Shown one piece after another: positions 50,913 through 64,000 of a stretch of 64,000 nt of DNA. How positions within the stretch are numbered: position 1 is the first letter of the stretch; every line of letters begins with the position of its first letter. Both the position numbers and the translations under genes were made by a program. Location of the stretch: positions 4,089,501-4,153,500 of the forward strand of contig NZ_CP039727.1 of NCBI RefSeq assembly GCF_005154805.1, given 5' to 3'. Origin of the DNA: Bacillus sp. S3 (GTDB lineage Bacteria > Bacillota > Bacilli > Bacillales > Cytobacillaceae). The notes beneath the pieces are model-generated. The model did not search any database, was not told where the DNA came from, and saw only the letters and a program-made list of their open reading frames with translations.

Positions 50913-51659
50913 TTAATCGTGCCAGTCTAATTTTTCTAAAAAGCTATAAACGTCTTCATGAAGCTGATCACGTTCTTTATCTAGTGTGATGACGTGACCG
51001 GACTCTTCATACCATTTGATTTCCTTTTTGACTGACTCGATATTCTCATAAATAATGTTGGCACTTTCCGTATTAATCATGTTGTCGTGGCGAGCCTGAA
51101 CGACAAATGTCGGTGCATAGATCATATCGACATTTTCCCGGACGTCGGCGATTAATTGCTGCAGTGCTTTTAACGTTTTCATTGGTGTTTTTTTAAACTC
51201 ATTCATTTCCATTTCGATTTGCTCGTCAGTTTTTCCTTCATATCTTTTATATTGACGGGCATATTCTAAAATTCCCTGGTACATCACTTCTTCACTTTTA
51301 ATATGCATCGGTGCGCACATTGGCACAATCGCTTTTATAGGTACAGTGTATCCTATTTTCAGGGAAAAAACACCGCCAAGGGACAGTCCGGCTACAGCAA
51401 TTTCTTCGTGGCCTTTATTTTTTAAAAAATTGTATCCATTTATGACATCCTGCCACCAGTCATCCGGACCTGTGTGGACAAGCTCCTCAGGGGGTACTCC
51501 GTGTCCTTTGTAGTGGGGGGCATGGCAGGTGTAGCCTTTCTTTTCAAGGAAGCGTCCGAGCATCCGGACGTCTGCTGAATTCCCGGTGAATCCGTGAAGC
51601 AGGAGTACGGCTCTCTTGCCGCCTTCAAAAGTAAATGGCTTTGGTACAGAGACTTTCAT
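50913..51659 (-). CDS. est: Carboxylesterase (alpha/beta hydrolase, YvaK/Est type)
   Basis: A 248-residue alpha/beta hydrolase. The oxyanion-loop segment LLLHGFTG is near residue 20, the nucleophile elbow GLSLGG near residue 93, the acid in [10 protein letters not shown] and the catalytic His in [10 protein letters not shown] near the C terminus. It hydrolyses short- to medium-chain esters, and homologues from Geobacillus are well studied. Conserved in this place between secG and rnr in Bacillus. AAAGGAG precedes ATG 51659. Its role in RNA or protein quality control, if any, is unknown. Confidence 0.9.
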   Translation of the reverse strand: MKVSVPKPFTFEGGKRAVLLLHGFTGNSADVRMLGRFLEKKGYTCHAPHYKGHGVPPEELVHTGPDDWWQDVINGYNFLKNKGHEEIAVAGLSLGGVFSLKIGYTVPIKAIVPMCAPMHIKSEEVMYQGILEYARQYKRYEGKTDEQIEMEMNEFKKTPMKTLKALQQLIADVRENVDMIYAPTFVVQARHDNMINTESANIIYENIESVKKEIKWYEESGHVITLDKERDQLHEDVYSFLEKLDWHD

Positions 51660-51909
51660 GTAAAAAACTCCTTTTGTTTCAATTCGCTTATATTAGTTTA
51701 AGCAAACCGAGGGGGAACATGCTAGAAAAAAGGCTTGCAGCAGATGGGTTGTTGATTTTGAGCAGCTGTATAACAGGACTTTCGGCGTTTTTGGGATAGT
51801 TTGCGACCCTTGGCCAGTGAATTCCACCAACTTGTTTTTGCCCATATTTTGAACAGGAATTCCCCATCTGAATTCCCTAACATAAATGTACCCGCTAAAT
51901 GCAACAAAA
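51660..51909. other. Intergenic region with three GAATTCC boxes
   Basis: No supported gene. GAATTCC recurs at 51819, 51857 and 51870 in a stretch that also carries TTTTTGGGATAG and GGCCAGTGAATTCC. It resembles other dispersed intergenic sequence in this genome type. A 61-codon frame (51722-51907) lacks a ribosome-binding site and family features. Confidence 0.35.
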
Positions 51910-51933
51910 AAACCCGGCGCTGCGGCCGAGTTT
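51910..51933 (-). terminator. Terminator of secG
   Basis: Minus-strand stem AAACTCGGC/GCCGGGTTT (one G-U pair) followed by TTTTG, 12 bases past the secG stop. Confidence 0.85.
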
Positions 51934-51945
51934 ATCAGTTGAATA

Positions 51946-52179
51946 TTAGATTTTAAAGTAAGTTACTGCAAGAGCAAGGATGAAGAATAATACTGATAGA
52001 ACAATCGTAATACGATGTAGAATCAGGTCGATTCCTCGCGCTTTTTGTTTACCAAATAAGGATTCAGCACCACCTGAAATGGCACCGGATAAACCTGCGC
52101 TCTTTCCAGATTGAAGTAATACAACGGCAATAAGACCAATACTTACGATAACTAATAGTGTAACGACAAATGCATGCAT
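51946..52179 (-). CDS. secG: Protein translocase subunit SecG
   Basis: A 77-residue membrane protein (B. subtilis: 76) with two transmembrane helices and the conserved loop [29 protein letters not shown]. It is an accessory subunit of the SecYEG channel. ATG 52179 (MHAFV) is chosen over an upstream GTG at 52188 because AGGAGGTGG lies 6 bases before it and homologues start MHA. First of the secG-est-rnr cluster, with its own terminator. Confidence 0.95.
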   Translation of the reverse strand: MHAFVVTLLVIVSIGLIAVVLLQSGKSAGLSGAISGGAESLFGKQKARGIDLILHRITIVLSVLFFILALAVTYFKI

Positions 52180-52312
52180 GAAGGCCACCTCCTGTAGACG
52201 TACATTTCACAGTATATTAAATTTACCATATTATCTGCCTTTTAACAATAGTTGTTATTGTGAAATCTTGTAAACGAATACTGGAAATGCTAGAGTTGAC
52301 CACCACAATCAG

Positions 52313-53230
52313 TTATCTTAAAACGGACGAGGCCATTCTCACATATGTATGCCTTTTCCCTCTTACGACAATCGAGTAGGCGGTAATATTTTCAGGAATC
52401 GACATTCCTGATGCACCGGCATCGCCAATATGGAATAAATCCGCGCCGGCCATTTTGCTGTTTAAGGCGATTTGTTTAATTGTTGCTTCGTCGGATCCTT
52501 CCTGGCTTGTGCCTGTTGTTAAAATGGCCAGTGCTCCTTTTTCATGAACGATGTCTACTAACTTCGCCGTTTTCTCGACGGTAAAACCTGGCACGGTTCC
52601 AGGTGATGGGATGAGGATGATGTCTGCGCCTGCTTCAATAAAACCGTGCAGCGTTTCCGTTGACATTAGACTGCCTCCGACCTCACCGGCGACACCAGCG
52701 CTATGCATTTTTCCAGCAATAATCAAGCCGTCTTCCCCGAATACCGTTCGAGCGACTTGGATCGCTTTCGTGATTTCAGCATTCGAAACACCAGTTTTCG
52801 GATTTCCTGTTAGGCAGACAAAATCAAAGCCTAGTTCCTTCGCCTTCCTCAATGACTTTTCCGTTGCCAGCCTTCCCTCCGGCAATTCAATCAGTGCCTC
52901 CACACGGTCAGCATCTACATCAACCGGCTCCAAATTAAGACCAATCGGCCGTCCGACAAGCTTTTTCAACGTGTGAACAATGGTATCAGGCTCCACTTCG
53001 GGAAGTCCTGCCATACTTGGGCTAAACACATCGAAGAAGTTTAGCAGGATCAGGTCGGCGCCAAAGGCTGCAGCCATTTCAGCATTGGTGACGGCTGGAT
53101 AATAGGGCGTCACAGCACCGATCACCTCTGCAACGATTGTTCTCCCTTCAGAAGCGAGGATGGATTGTTTCAGTTCACGCCCGGTCATTTTTTCAAAATC
53201 AGATGCCGTACAATCTAACAAACGCTTCAT
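52313..53230 (-). CDS. TIM-barrel-like protein of uncertain function (DUF7916-like)
   Basis: A 305-residue soluble protein with alternating strands and helices consistent with a TIM barrel: TIVAEVIGAVTP, GADLILLNFFDVFSP, RPIGLNLEPVDV, FDFVCLTGNPKTGVSN, GLIIAGKMHSAGVAGEVGG, GADIILIPSPGTVPGF, and LFHIGDAGASGM near the end. It reminds me of conserved proteins annotated loosely as haloacid-dehalogenase-like or DUF7916, but no catalytic set is certain. A metal or sugar-phosphate substrate is possible. It lies 14 bases downstream of the DUF6241-like gene and is probably cotranscribed with it. Confidence 0.55.
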   Translation of the reverse strand: MKRLLDCTASDFEKMTGRELKQSILASEGRTIVAEVIGAVTPYYPAVTNAEMAAAFGADLILLNFFDVFSPSMAGLPEVEPDTIVHTLKKLVGRPIGLNLEPVDVDADRVEALIELPEGRLATEKSLRKAKELGFDFVCLTGNPKTGVSNAEITKAIQVARTVFGEDGLIIAGKMHSAGVAGEVGGSLMSTETLHGFIEAGADIILIPSPGTVPGFTVEKTAKLVDIVHEKGALAILTTGTSQEGSDEATIKQIALNSKMAGADLFHIGDAGASGMSIPENITAYSIVVRGKRHTYVRMASSVLR

Positions 53231-53244
53231 AGATATTCCTCCAA

Positions 53245-53787
53245 TTATTGTTTTACTTTAAAATGCTCATCAATAAATTGTTGTTCTTCTTTAACAGATG
53301 CAATACCCTTTGCAGCCCCAACCGTGCCGCCTTGAAGTTTCCATACTGCGTTATGGTCATGGTCGACTTGGGAAAAATCACTTTTGGACCAGCGCGTTAA
53401 AATGTCTAAGTAGACAGAAGCATGCTCATATTTCGCGCGATTATCAGATACTACTTCTATTAACCGTTTCACGCGATTAGGTGTAAGCGGGAGCGCCCCC
53501 CACTTTTTAGCTGCTTTTACTTTTTGATGTGACATTTGATGAATAGCCGCCATGACCTCTTCTTCTGGCATATCTAGCGGAAAATCTTTTTCTACTTTCG
53601 CCATGTTAGTGTCTTCCACCATCACGACCGTTTCGCCATCTTTTGTTTTTTCGACGTTCACGGTGACTGTTTCTTTTTGAAAAGGCAGCGAGCCTGTCGA
53701 AAAATAATAATAGGTTCCTAATAGGATGATAGCAAGAGTCATAATTGTGCGTTGTGTCCAGGAAAGATTTTTAAAATATTTTTTCAT
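53245..53787 (-). CDS. Membrane-anchored DUF6241-like protein
   Basis: A 180-residue protein with one N-terminal transmembrane helix (about residues 14-33) and an extracellular part containing FPLDMPEEEVMAAIHQMSHQKV, WGALPLTPNRVKRLIEVV and HDHNAVWKLQGG. I place it with the DUF6241 proteins of Bacillus, whose function is unknown. The start is ATG 53787 with GGGG upstream; a longer open frame exists to 53850 without a clear site. Located just after the glycolytic operon terminator. Confidence 0.6.
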   Translation of the reverse strand: MKKYFKNLSWTQRTIMTLAIILLGTYYYFSTGSLPFQKETVTVNVEKTKDGETVVMVEDTNMAKVEKDFPLDMPEEEVMAAIHQMSHQKVKAAKKWGALPLTPNRVKRLIEVVSDNRAKYEHASVYLDILTRWSKSDFSQVDHDHNAVWKLQGGTVGAAKGIASVKEEQQFIDEHFKVKQ

Positions 53788-53895
53788 ATGTATTGTGCCC
53801 CAATCTTTCTGTTGAATCATTAGGTTGTTTACTATATAAATTAAACACAACTTGGTTATTTCCTGCTTTTATTTTTTCAAGTGCACTTGCCAATA

Positions 53896-53936
53896 AAAAC
53901 AACCCCCGGCCATGTTTATTGACCGGGGGTTGTTTT
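53896..53936 (-). terminator. Terminator of the glycolytic operon
   Basis: A 14-bp stem around AACCCCCGG/CCGGGGGTT with A- and T-runs, 10 bases after the eno stop. Confidence 0.9.
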
Positions 53937-53945
53937 TTTCAGGTA

Positions 53946-55256
<1,311 letters not shown>

Positions 55257-55263
55257 TTAAAAA

Positions 55264-58766
<3,503 letters not shown>

Positions 58767-58805
58767 GTAAAGGACCCTCCTATAAAAATATTGGCGTTTT
58801 TTACA

Positions 58806-58842
58806 TAAAAAAGGGAGGGGGCTTCAACTCCCCGCTCCCCTT
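58806..58842 (-). terminator. Intra-operon terminator-like hairpin between gap and pgk
   Basis: On the minus transcript GGGGAGCGGGG pairs with CCCCCTCCC, followed by UUUUUUAU. It probably causes partial termination or protects the cggR-gap 3' end, giving more gap than pgk mRNA; this role is inferred. Confidence 0.6.
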
Positions 58843-58895
58843 TGGAATACCATTAACCATTATATATGTTTTAAAGATGGAAATTCAATCCAATC

Positions 58896-60975
<2,080 letters not shown>

Positions 60976-61006
60976 GATTAGCATGCTCCTTTATTCTATG
61001 CAGTTG

Positions 61007-61041
61007 GTCCAAAAATGTCCACCATAGACATATTATGTCCC
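61007..61041 (-). promoter_or_regulatory. CggR operator
   Basis: On the minus strand GGGAC-ATAATA-TGTC is followed after a few bases by a degenerate second half GGAC-ATTTTT-GGAC. This fits the known tandem GGGAC-N6-TGTC architecture of CggR sites, located between promoter and cggR start. Confidence 0.7.
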
Positions 61042-61050
61042 ACCTACGCT

Positions 61051-61095
61051 AAAAAAAATCACCCCTCGTACGATCTTTATTGTATCAGGAGTGAT
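61051..61095 (-). terminator. Terminator of rpoN-glutaredoxin transcript, with cggR promoter in its loop
   Basis: Minus-strand stem ATCACTCCT/AGGGGTGAT (one G-U pair) with a TTTTTTTT tail (61051-61058). The loop of about 20 nt contains the -10 element of the cggR promoter. Confidence 0.75.
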
Positions 61096-61107
61096 AACCT
61101 ATTTCAA
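61079..61107 (-). promoter_or_regulatory. SigA-type promoter of the cggR-gap operon
   Basis: Minus strand TTGAAA (61102-61107), 17-bp spacer, TACAAT (61079-61084). It starts at the very end of the glutaredoxin-like gene. Confidence 0.75.
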
Positions 61108-61108
61108 C

Positions 61109-61366
61109 TTATTTGCTGTAGCTTTTTTCTTGCAAACGGTTACTTATATCAAATTTATCAACGAAGCCAAATCCGACTTCTTCCCCGTCGAGGTATACAA
61201 CTGGAATCATCAAGCCATAGCGCTCGGTTAAGTCATCGCTCGTTTCAATATCGATTTCTTCGAGGGAAAAATTCCATTCCTGTTGCAGCTCTTCAAGTGC
61301 GGTCTTTGCTTTATCACAAAGGGAGCAGCGATTACGTGTATAGAGTGTGATCGTCGTTTTCGTCAT
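61109..61366 (-). CDS. Glutaredoxin-like (DUF836-type) protein
   Basis: An 85-residue thioredoxin-fold protein with the redox motif CSLC near residue 14 (LYTRNRCSLCDKAK) and the cis-proline segment MIPVVYLDGEEV. It could act in disulfide exchange or metal delivery; partners are unknown. It follows rpoN by 15 bases on the same strand and is probably cotranscribed. GAAGGAAA precedes ATG 61366. Confidence 0.82.
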   Translation of the reverse strand: MTKTTITLYTRNRCSLCDKAKTALEELQQEWNFSLEEIDIETSDDLTERYGLMIPVVYLDGEEVGFGFVDKFDISNRLQEKSYSK

Positions 61367-61381
61367 CGTTTATTTCCTTCC

Positions 61382-62704
61382 TTAATTGAACCTTTTTCGT
61401 TTTGAAGATGACGGGATTCCCAGCTGATCACGGTATTTAGCAATCGTACGCCTCGAAACCACAATCCCTGCCTTCGTTTTTAATTGTTCCACAATTTCTT
61501 GATCTGATAACGGCTTTTCTTTATTTTCTTGTTCTATTAATTTACTAATCTCATTTTTCACCTGGGTCGACGATGTATTTTCATCCGCCGAAACGGTCTG
61601 AATCATGCTGGTGAAGAATGTTTTTAATGAAAAGGTCCCGACCGGTGTCTGGACATATTTTTCACGAACCGCACGGCTTACCGTTGATTCATGAATATCC
61701 AATTCAGCGGCCACTTCCTTCATTGTCATTGGCACCAAATATTGTGCACCCTTTTGAAAAAAGGCCGTTTGCTTTTCAACAATTTTGGCAACCACCTTAG
61801 TGAGCGTTTCCCGGCGTTGTTCAATACTTCTGGCAATCCATTGATAATCCTGGACCTTATCCTGCAAAAAACGGCTGACTTGCTGGTCCTGATCTTTGAA
61901 CTTCTTATAATAATTCTCATTGAAACTTATCCTTGGCAGGGAATCATCAAACATCCTGACTGTCAGGCCTTCCTCGGTTTGCTCGACAATGGCGTCCGGA
62001 ATAATATACGTGGTGGTTTCATTTGCTAACATAGCACCCGGCTTTGGATTCAGAAATTGAATTTGGTCAAACACATCTTGAATATCTTTTAAAGTTATTT
62101 TCATTTCCTTCGCAATTTGCTTCCATTTCTTTTCAGCAAACAGAACGAAATAGTTGGCTAATATATTTAATGCCACTTCATTATTTGGATTTTCATAATA
62201 CAGTTGCATCAACAGGCACTCTTGAAGGTTCCGTGCACCGATGCCTGCCGGTTCAAGCGTTTGTATCACAGCTAAGCAATCTTCAACTACTTCTTCCTCC
62301 ACCCGCAGGCTTTGAGCAATTTCACTAAGGTCACCCAGAAAGTAACCGTTTTCATCAAGACTCTGAATCAGACGCCGAATGACTTTTAATTGTTCTGCCG
62401 ATAAGTTGGCAATATTTAATTGAGAGATTAAATGGTCTTCAAGTGAAAAGGGTTTGTCTGCAATTTGTTCGATCCAATCCTTTTCCTCTTTTTGATGCCG
62501 GCGGCGTTTGCGGTCCATGAGGGGATTCATCGGCTTAACATCGCCCGTTTCAACCTTCATAAGGGGATTTTCGAGTGCCTTATCTTCTAAAAAAGCAGTC
62601 AGTTCCTGGGCCGAATATTGCAATAATGCAATAGCCTGCGACAATTCCTGTGTCATCGTTAATTTCAACGTTTGCTGCTGCCATAAACCTGCCTTAAAGT
62701 TCAT
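61382..62704 (-). CDS. rpoN: RNA polymerase sigma-54 factor (SigL/RpoN)
   Basis: A 440-residue sigma-54. Region I is Gln/Leu-rich (LWQQQTLKLTMTQELSQAIALLQ) and binds activators. The core-binding domain lies at about 90-270. A helix-turn-helix follows (TMKEVAAELDIHESTVSRAVREKYV), and the RpoN box SRRTIAKYRDQLGIPSSSKRKR is at the C terminus. It directs transcription from -24/-12 promoters that need bEBP activators, for example for amino acid and acetoin catabolism in Bacillus. No -24/-12 promoter was recognised in this window. Confidence 0.96.
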   Translation of the reverse strand: MNFKAGLWQQQTLKLTMTQELSQAIALLQYSAQELTAFLEDKALENPLMKVETGDVKPMNPLMDRKRRRHQKEEKDWIEQIADKPFSLEDHLISQLNIANLSAEQLKVIRRLIQSLDENGYFLGDLSEIAQSLRVEEEVVEDCLAVIQTLEPAGIGARNLQECLLMQLYYENPNNEVALNILANYFVLFAEKKWKQIAKEMKITLKDIQDVFDQIQFLNPKPGAMLANETTTYIIPDAIVEQTEEGLTVRMFDDSLPRISFNENYYKKFKDQDQQVSRFLQDKVQDYQWIARSIEQRRETLTKVVAKIVEKQTAFFQKGAQYLVPMTMKEVAAELDIHESTVSRAVREKYVQTPVGTFSLKTFFTSMIQTVSADENTSSTQVKNEISKLIEQENKEKPLSDQEIVEQLKTKAGIVVSRRTIAKYRDQLGIPSSSKRKRFN

Positions 62705-62811
62705 CCATATCCCCCCTTCATTCTATTTTACACGATGAATCCGAATTCGTGTATTGGAAAATGGTTTCAATCATTAAAATAGGTTTCCATTGAATAAATT
62801 TGTTCCTTAGA

Positions 62812-62843
62812 TTAACACTAACCTTAGTGTTATCATTTAACAC
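62812..62843 (+). promoter_or_regulatory. Interlocking palindromes upstream of a 48-residue ORF
   Basis: AACACTAA-CC-TTAGTGTT (62814-62831) is a perfect 8-bp inverted repeat with a 2-bp centre. Its right arm also pairs with a third arm, GTGTTA-N5-TAACAC (62827-62843). TATCAT at 62831-62836 could be a -10. The layout suits a TetR- or MarR-type repressor operator. No such repressor gene lies in the window. Confidence 0.5.
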
Positions 62844-62869
62844 AAAACTTCAATGTGGAGGGATATACT

Positions 62870-63016
62870 TTGAATATTCTTTTAAGCTTATTCCCACACT
62901 TAATTATTTTAGGTATTAGAGCAGCGTTCTTCATTAGTAAATTAAACTCTAGATTAACATCTTTGTTAAGAATGCCTGCTTTACTTAAGCAAAAGTATTC
63001 AACAAGTATCGTCTAA
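62870..63016 (+). CDS. Short hydrophobic-basic peptide gene (48 aa)
   Basis: TTG start at 62870, preceded by GGAGGG at an 8-base spacing, encodes 48 residues. A hydrophobic first half (MNILLSLFPHLIILGIRAAFF) is followed by a basic half ending in LKQKYSTSIV. I do not recognise it. A perfect palindrome and possible promoter upstream and a terminator just downstream support a real transcription unit. It could be a small membrane protein or toxin-like peptide; there is no antitoxin-like partner. Confidence 0.5.
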   Translation: MNILLSLFPHLIILGIRAAFFISKLNSRLTSLLRMPALLKQKYSTSIV

Positions 63017-63033
63017 TTCGCATTGTTGTTGAA

Positions 63034-63066
63034 AAGGGTGAGCATAGAAATGTGCTTGCCTTTTTT
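63034..63066 (+). terminator. Terminator after the 48-residue ORF
   Basis: Imperfect stem AAGGGTGAGCA/TGCTTGCCTT with a T6 tail. Confidence 0.7.
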
Positions 63067-63078
63067 GGTGAATACAAA

Positions 63079-63122
63079 AAAGTTCCTATGCTTGTATAAA
63101 CTCATACAAACATAGGAACTTT
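63079..63122 (-). terminator. Terminator of the tRNA-Arg gene
   Basis: Long stem AAAGTTCCTATG/CATAGGAACTTT continued by TTGTAT/ATACAA. The minus-strand tail is TTTTTTGTATT. Confidence 0.88.
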
Positions 63123-63136
63123 AAGTGTTTGATTGA

Positions 63137-63208
63137 CGCGCTCGGAGGGAATCGAACCCCCATTTTAAGAACCGGAATCTTACGTGCTATCCGTTGCACC
63201 ACGAGCGC
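63137..63208 (-). tRNA. tRNA-Arg (anticodon CCG)
   Basis: A 72-nt cloverleaf: acceptor GCGCTCG/CGAGCGC, D-arm GTGC...GCAC, anticodon stem TAAGA/TCTTA around loop TTCCGGT with anticodon CCG (63173-63175), T-arm GGGGG-TTCGATT-CCCTC, discriminator G. CCA is not encoded. It decodes CGG. Position beside clpP is common in Bacillaceae. Confidence 0.96.
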
Positions 63209-63337
63209 TAATTTGTAACGACTTACATATTATATGCCAGATCCGCGAACATTGCAAGTGAAATATAAGTTTAAAAACGAATAAAATGGTTATGATGGAT
63301 TAGGGAGAAGTTGTCGAAGAATTTTAAAGTCAAATTG

Positions 63338-63367
63338 TTTGACCTTTATTGACCATCAGTGTATGAT
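63338..63367 (+). promoter_or_regulatory. clpP promoter with overlapping CtsR operator
   Basis: TTGACC (63339-63344), 17-bp spacer, TATGAT (63362-63367). On the minus strand GGTCAAT-AAA-GGTCAAA (63338-63354) matches the CtsR direct-repeat consensus RGTCAAA-N3-RGTCAAA with one mismatch and covers the -35. A further GTCAAA/TTTGAC inverted pair is at 63329-63343. Confidence 0.88.
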
Positions 63368-63414
63368 TACATTACATACGATTATTACCTTTTACACTCA
63401 AAGGAGGAAGAAAA

Positions 63415-64000
63415 ATGAATTTGATTCCTACAGTTATTGAACAAACAAACCGCGGAGAACGTGCATATGACATTTATTCCCGTCTGTTAAAAGATCGGAT
63501 TATTATGCTTGGCAGCGCGATTGATGACAATGTTGCCAACAGCATTGTAGCACAATTACTATTTTTAGAAGCGGAAAATCCTGAAAAAGATATTACCCTT
63601 TACATCAATAGCCCAGGTGGAAGCATTACAGCCGGTATGGCTATTTATGATACCATGCAGTATATTAAAGCAGATGTTTCAACTGTTTGTATCGGGATGG
63701 CTGCATCGATGGGTGCATTCTTACTTGCTGCGGGCACAAAAGGCAAGCGCTATGCATTGCCTAATGCCGAAGTTATGATCCATCAGCCACTTGGCGGTGC
63801 TCAAGGACAAGCGACAGAAATCGAGATCGCCGCGAAACGCATTCTTTTCCTTCGCGAAAAATTAAATGGTATCCTTGCAGAGCGCACAGGCCAGCCACTT
63901 GAAGTGATTCAACGCGATACTGATCGTGATAACTTCATGACAGCTGAAAGAGCAAAGGAATACGGCTTAATTGACAACATCGTTACCCGTAACCCTAATG
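63415..64000 (+). CDS. clpP: ATP-dependent Clp protease proteolytic subunit ClpP (3' truncated by window end)
   Basis: 195 codons are visible; the usual length is about 197, so only the last few residues are missing. The catalytic triad is present: Ser in GMAASMGAF (near 98), His in MIHQPLGG (near 123) and Asp in DTDRDNFM (near 172). The N terminus [20 protein letters not shown] is that of the Bacillus main ClpP. With ClpX or ClpC it degrades misfolded and tagged proteins, including those bearing the tmRNA tag encoded in this window. AGGAGGAA precedes ATG 63415. CtsR regulates it. Confidence 0.97.
   Translation, partial: MNLIPTVIEQTNRGERAYDIYSRLLKDRIIMLGSAIDDNVANSIVAQLLFLEAENPEKDITLYINSPGGSITAGMAIYDTMQYIKADVSTVCIGMAASMGAFLLAAGTKGKRYALPNAEVMIHQPLGGAQGQATEIEIAAKRILFLREKLNGILAERTGQPLEVIQRDTDRDNFMTAERAKEYGLIDNIVTRNPN

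Noticed and set aside
51722..51907. 61-codon minus-strand ORF between est and secG
   Set aside because: No ribosome-binding site or recognisable feature; the region looks like intergenic sequence with repeated GAATTCC boxes.

Overview
The window is chromosomal DNA of a low-GC, spore-former-type Bacillaceae, probably close to Bacillus/Neobacillus. The evidence is gene order typical of that group (secG-est-rnr-smpB-ssrA; rpoN, cggR-gap-pgk-tpi-gpmI-eno; clpP next to tRNA-Arg), Gram-positive ribosome-binding sites, intrinsic terminators after most genes, and proteins that resemble B. subtilis FloT, YuaF, TcyA, NadE and CggR. Most of it is core chromosome; about 24.4-33.1 kb and 35.3-46.6 kb are more accessory.

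Layout. 0-11 kb: end of a siderophore-binding protein, rodA, a DUF4931 gene, uppP, azoR, a tungstate uptake operon (PBP-type regulator-tupABC), an SDR gene and a two-component system. 11-18 kb: flotillin operon yuaF-floT, with a SigW-type promoter and a tandem-repeat array on each side (53-bp and 52-bp periods), then a cystine ABC operon (tcyABC), nadE and a thioesterase. 18-24 kb: DUF3231, cation efflux, AI-2E-type membrane protein, polysaccharide deacetylase and small membrane proteins. 24.4-33.1 kb: a complete Tad/Flp pilus locus, including a 55-residue pilin, that ends in a SinR-like repressor gene. Three 16-bp inverted repeats of the SinR type (7-2-7 layout) lie in its control regions. 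33-35.6 kb: a BcrC-like phosphatase and an MFS exporter with a structured leader. 35.6-38.2 kb: iron storage, with a Fur-box-controlled gene of unknown function facing an IMEF encapsulin operon (cargo, shell, encapsulated ferredoxin). 38.2-46.6 kb: LysR plus split chromate transporter, an orphan I9 inhibitor-like protein, an RRNPP-type regulator and a large cell-surface/secreted subtilase with a dockerin-like tail. 47-53.8 kb: ssrA, smpB, rnr, est, secG. 53.9-62.7 kb: glycolytic operon, glutaredoxin-like gene and rpoN. 62.8-64 kb: a tiny ORF behind a palindromic operator, tRNA-Arg(CCG) and CtsR-controlled clpP.

Main points. (1) The tmRNA gene is interrupted in its T-loop by a 283-nt ORF-less group I intron, so active tmRNA should require self-splicing. 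(2) The Tad pilus appears to be wired to a SinR-like repressor encoded at the end of its own operon. (3) An IMEF encapsulin iron compartment has two targeted cargo proteins and an unexplained Fur-regulated neighbour. (4) The MFS exporter mRNA has a three-codon upstream ORF, nested hairpins and a perfect Shine-Dalgarno-sequestering helix, which looks like translational attenuation. All functional statements are inferred from sequence; no database search was run.
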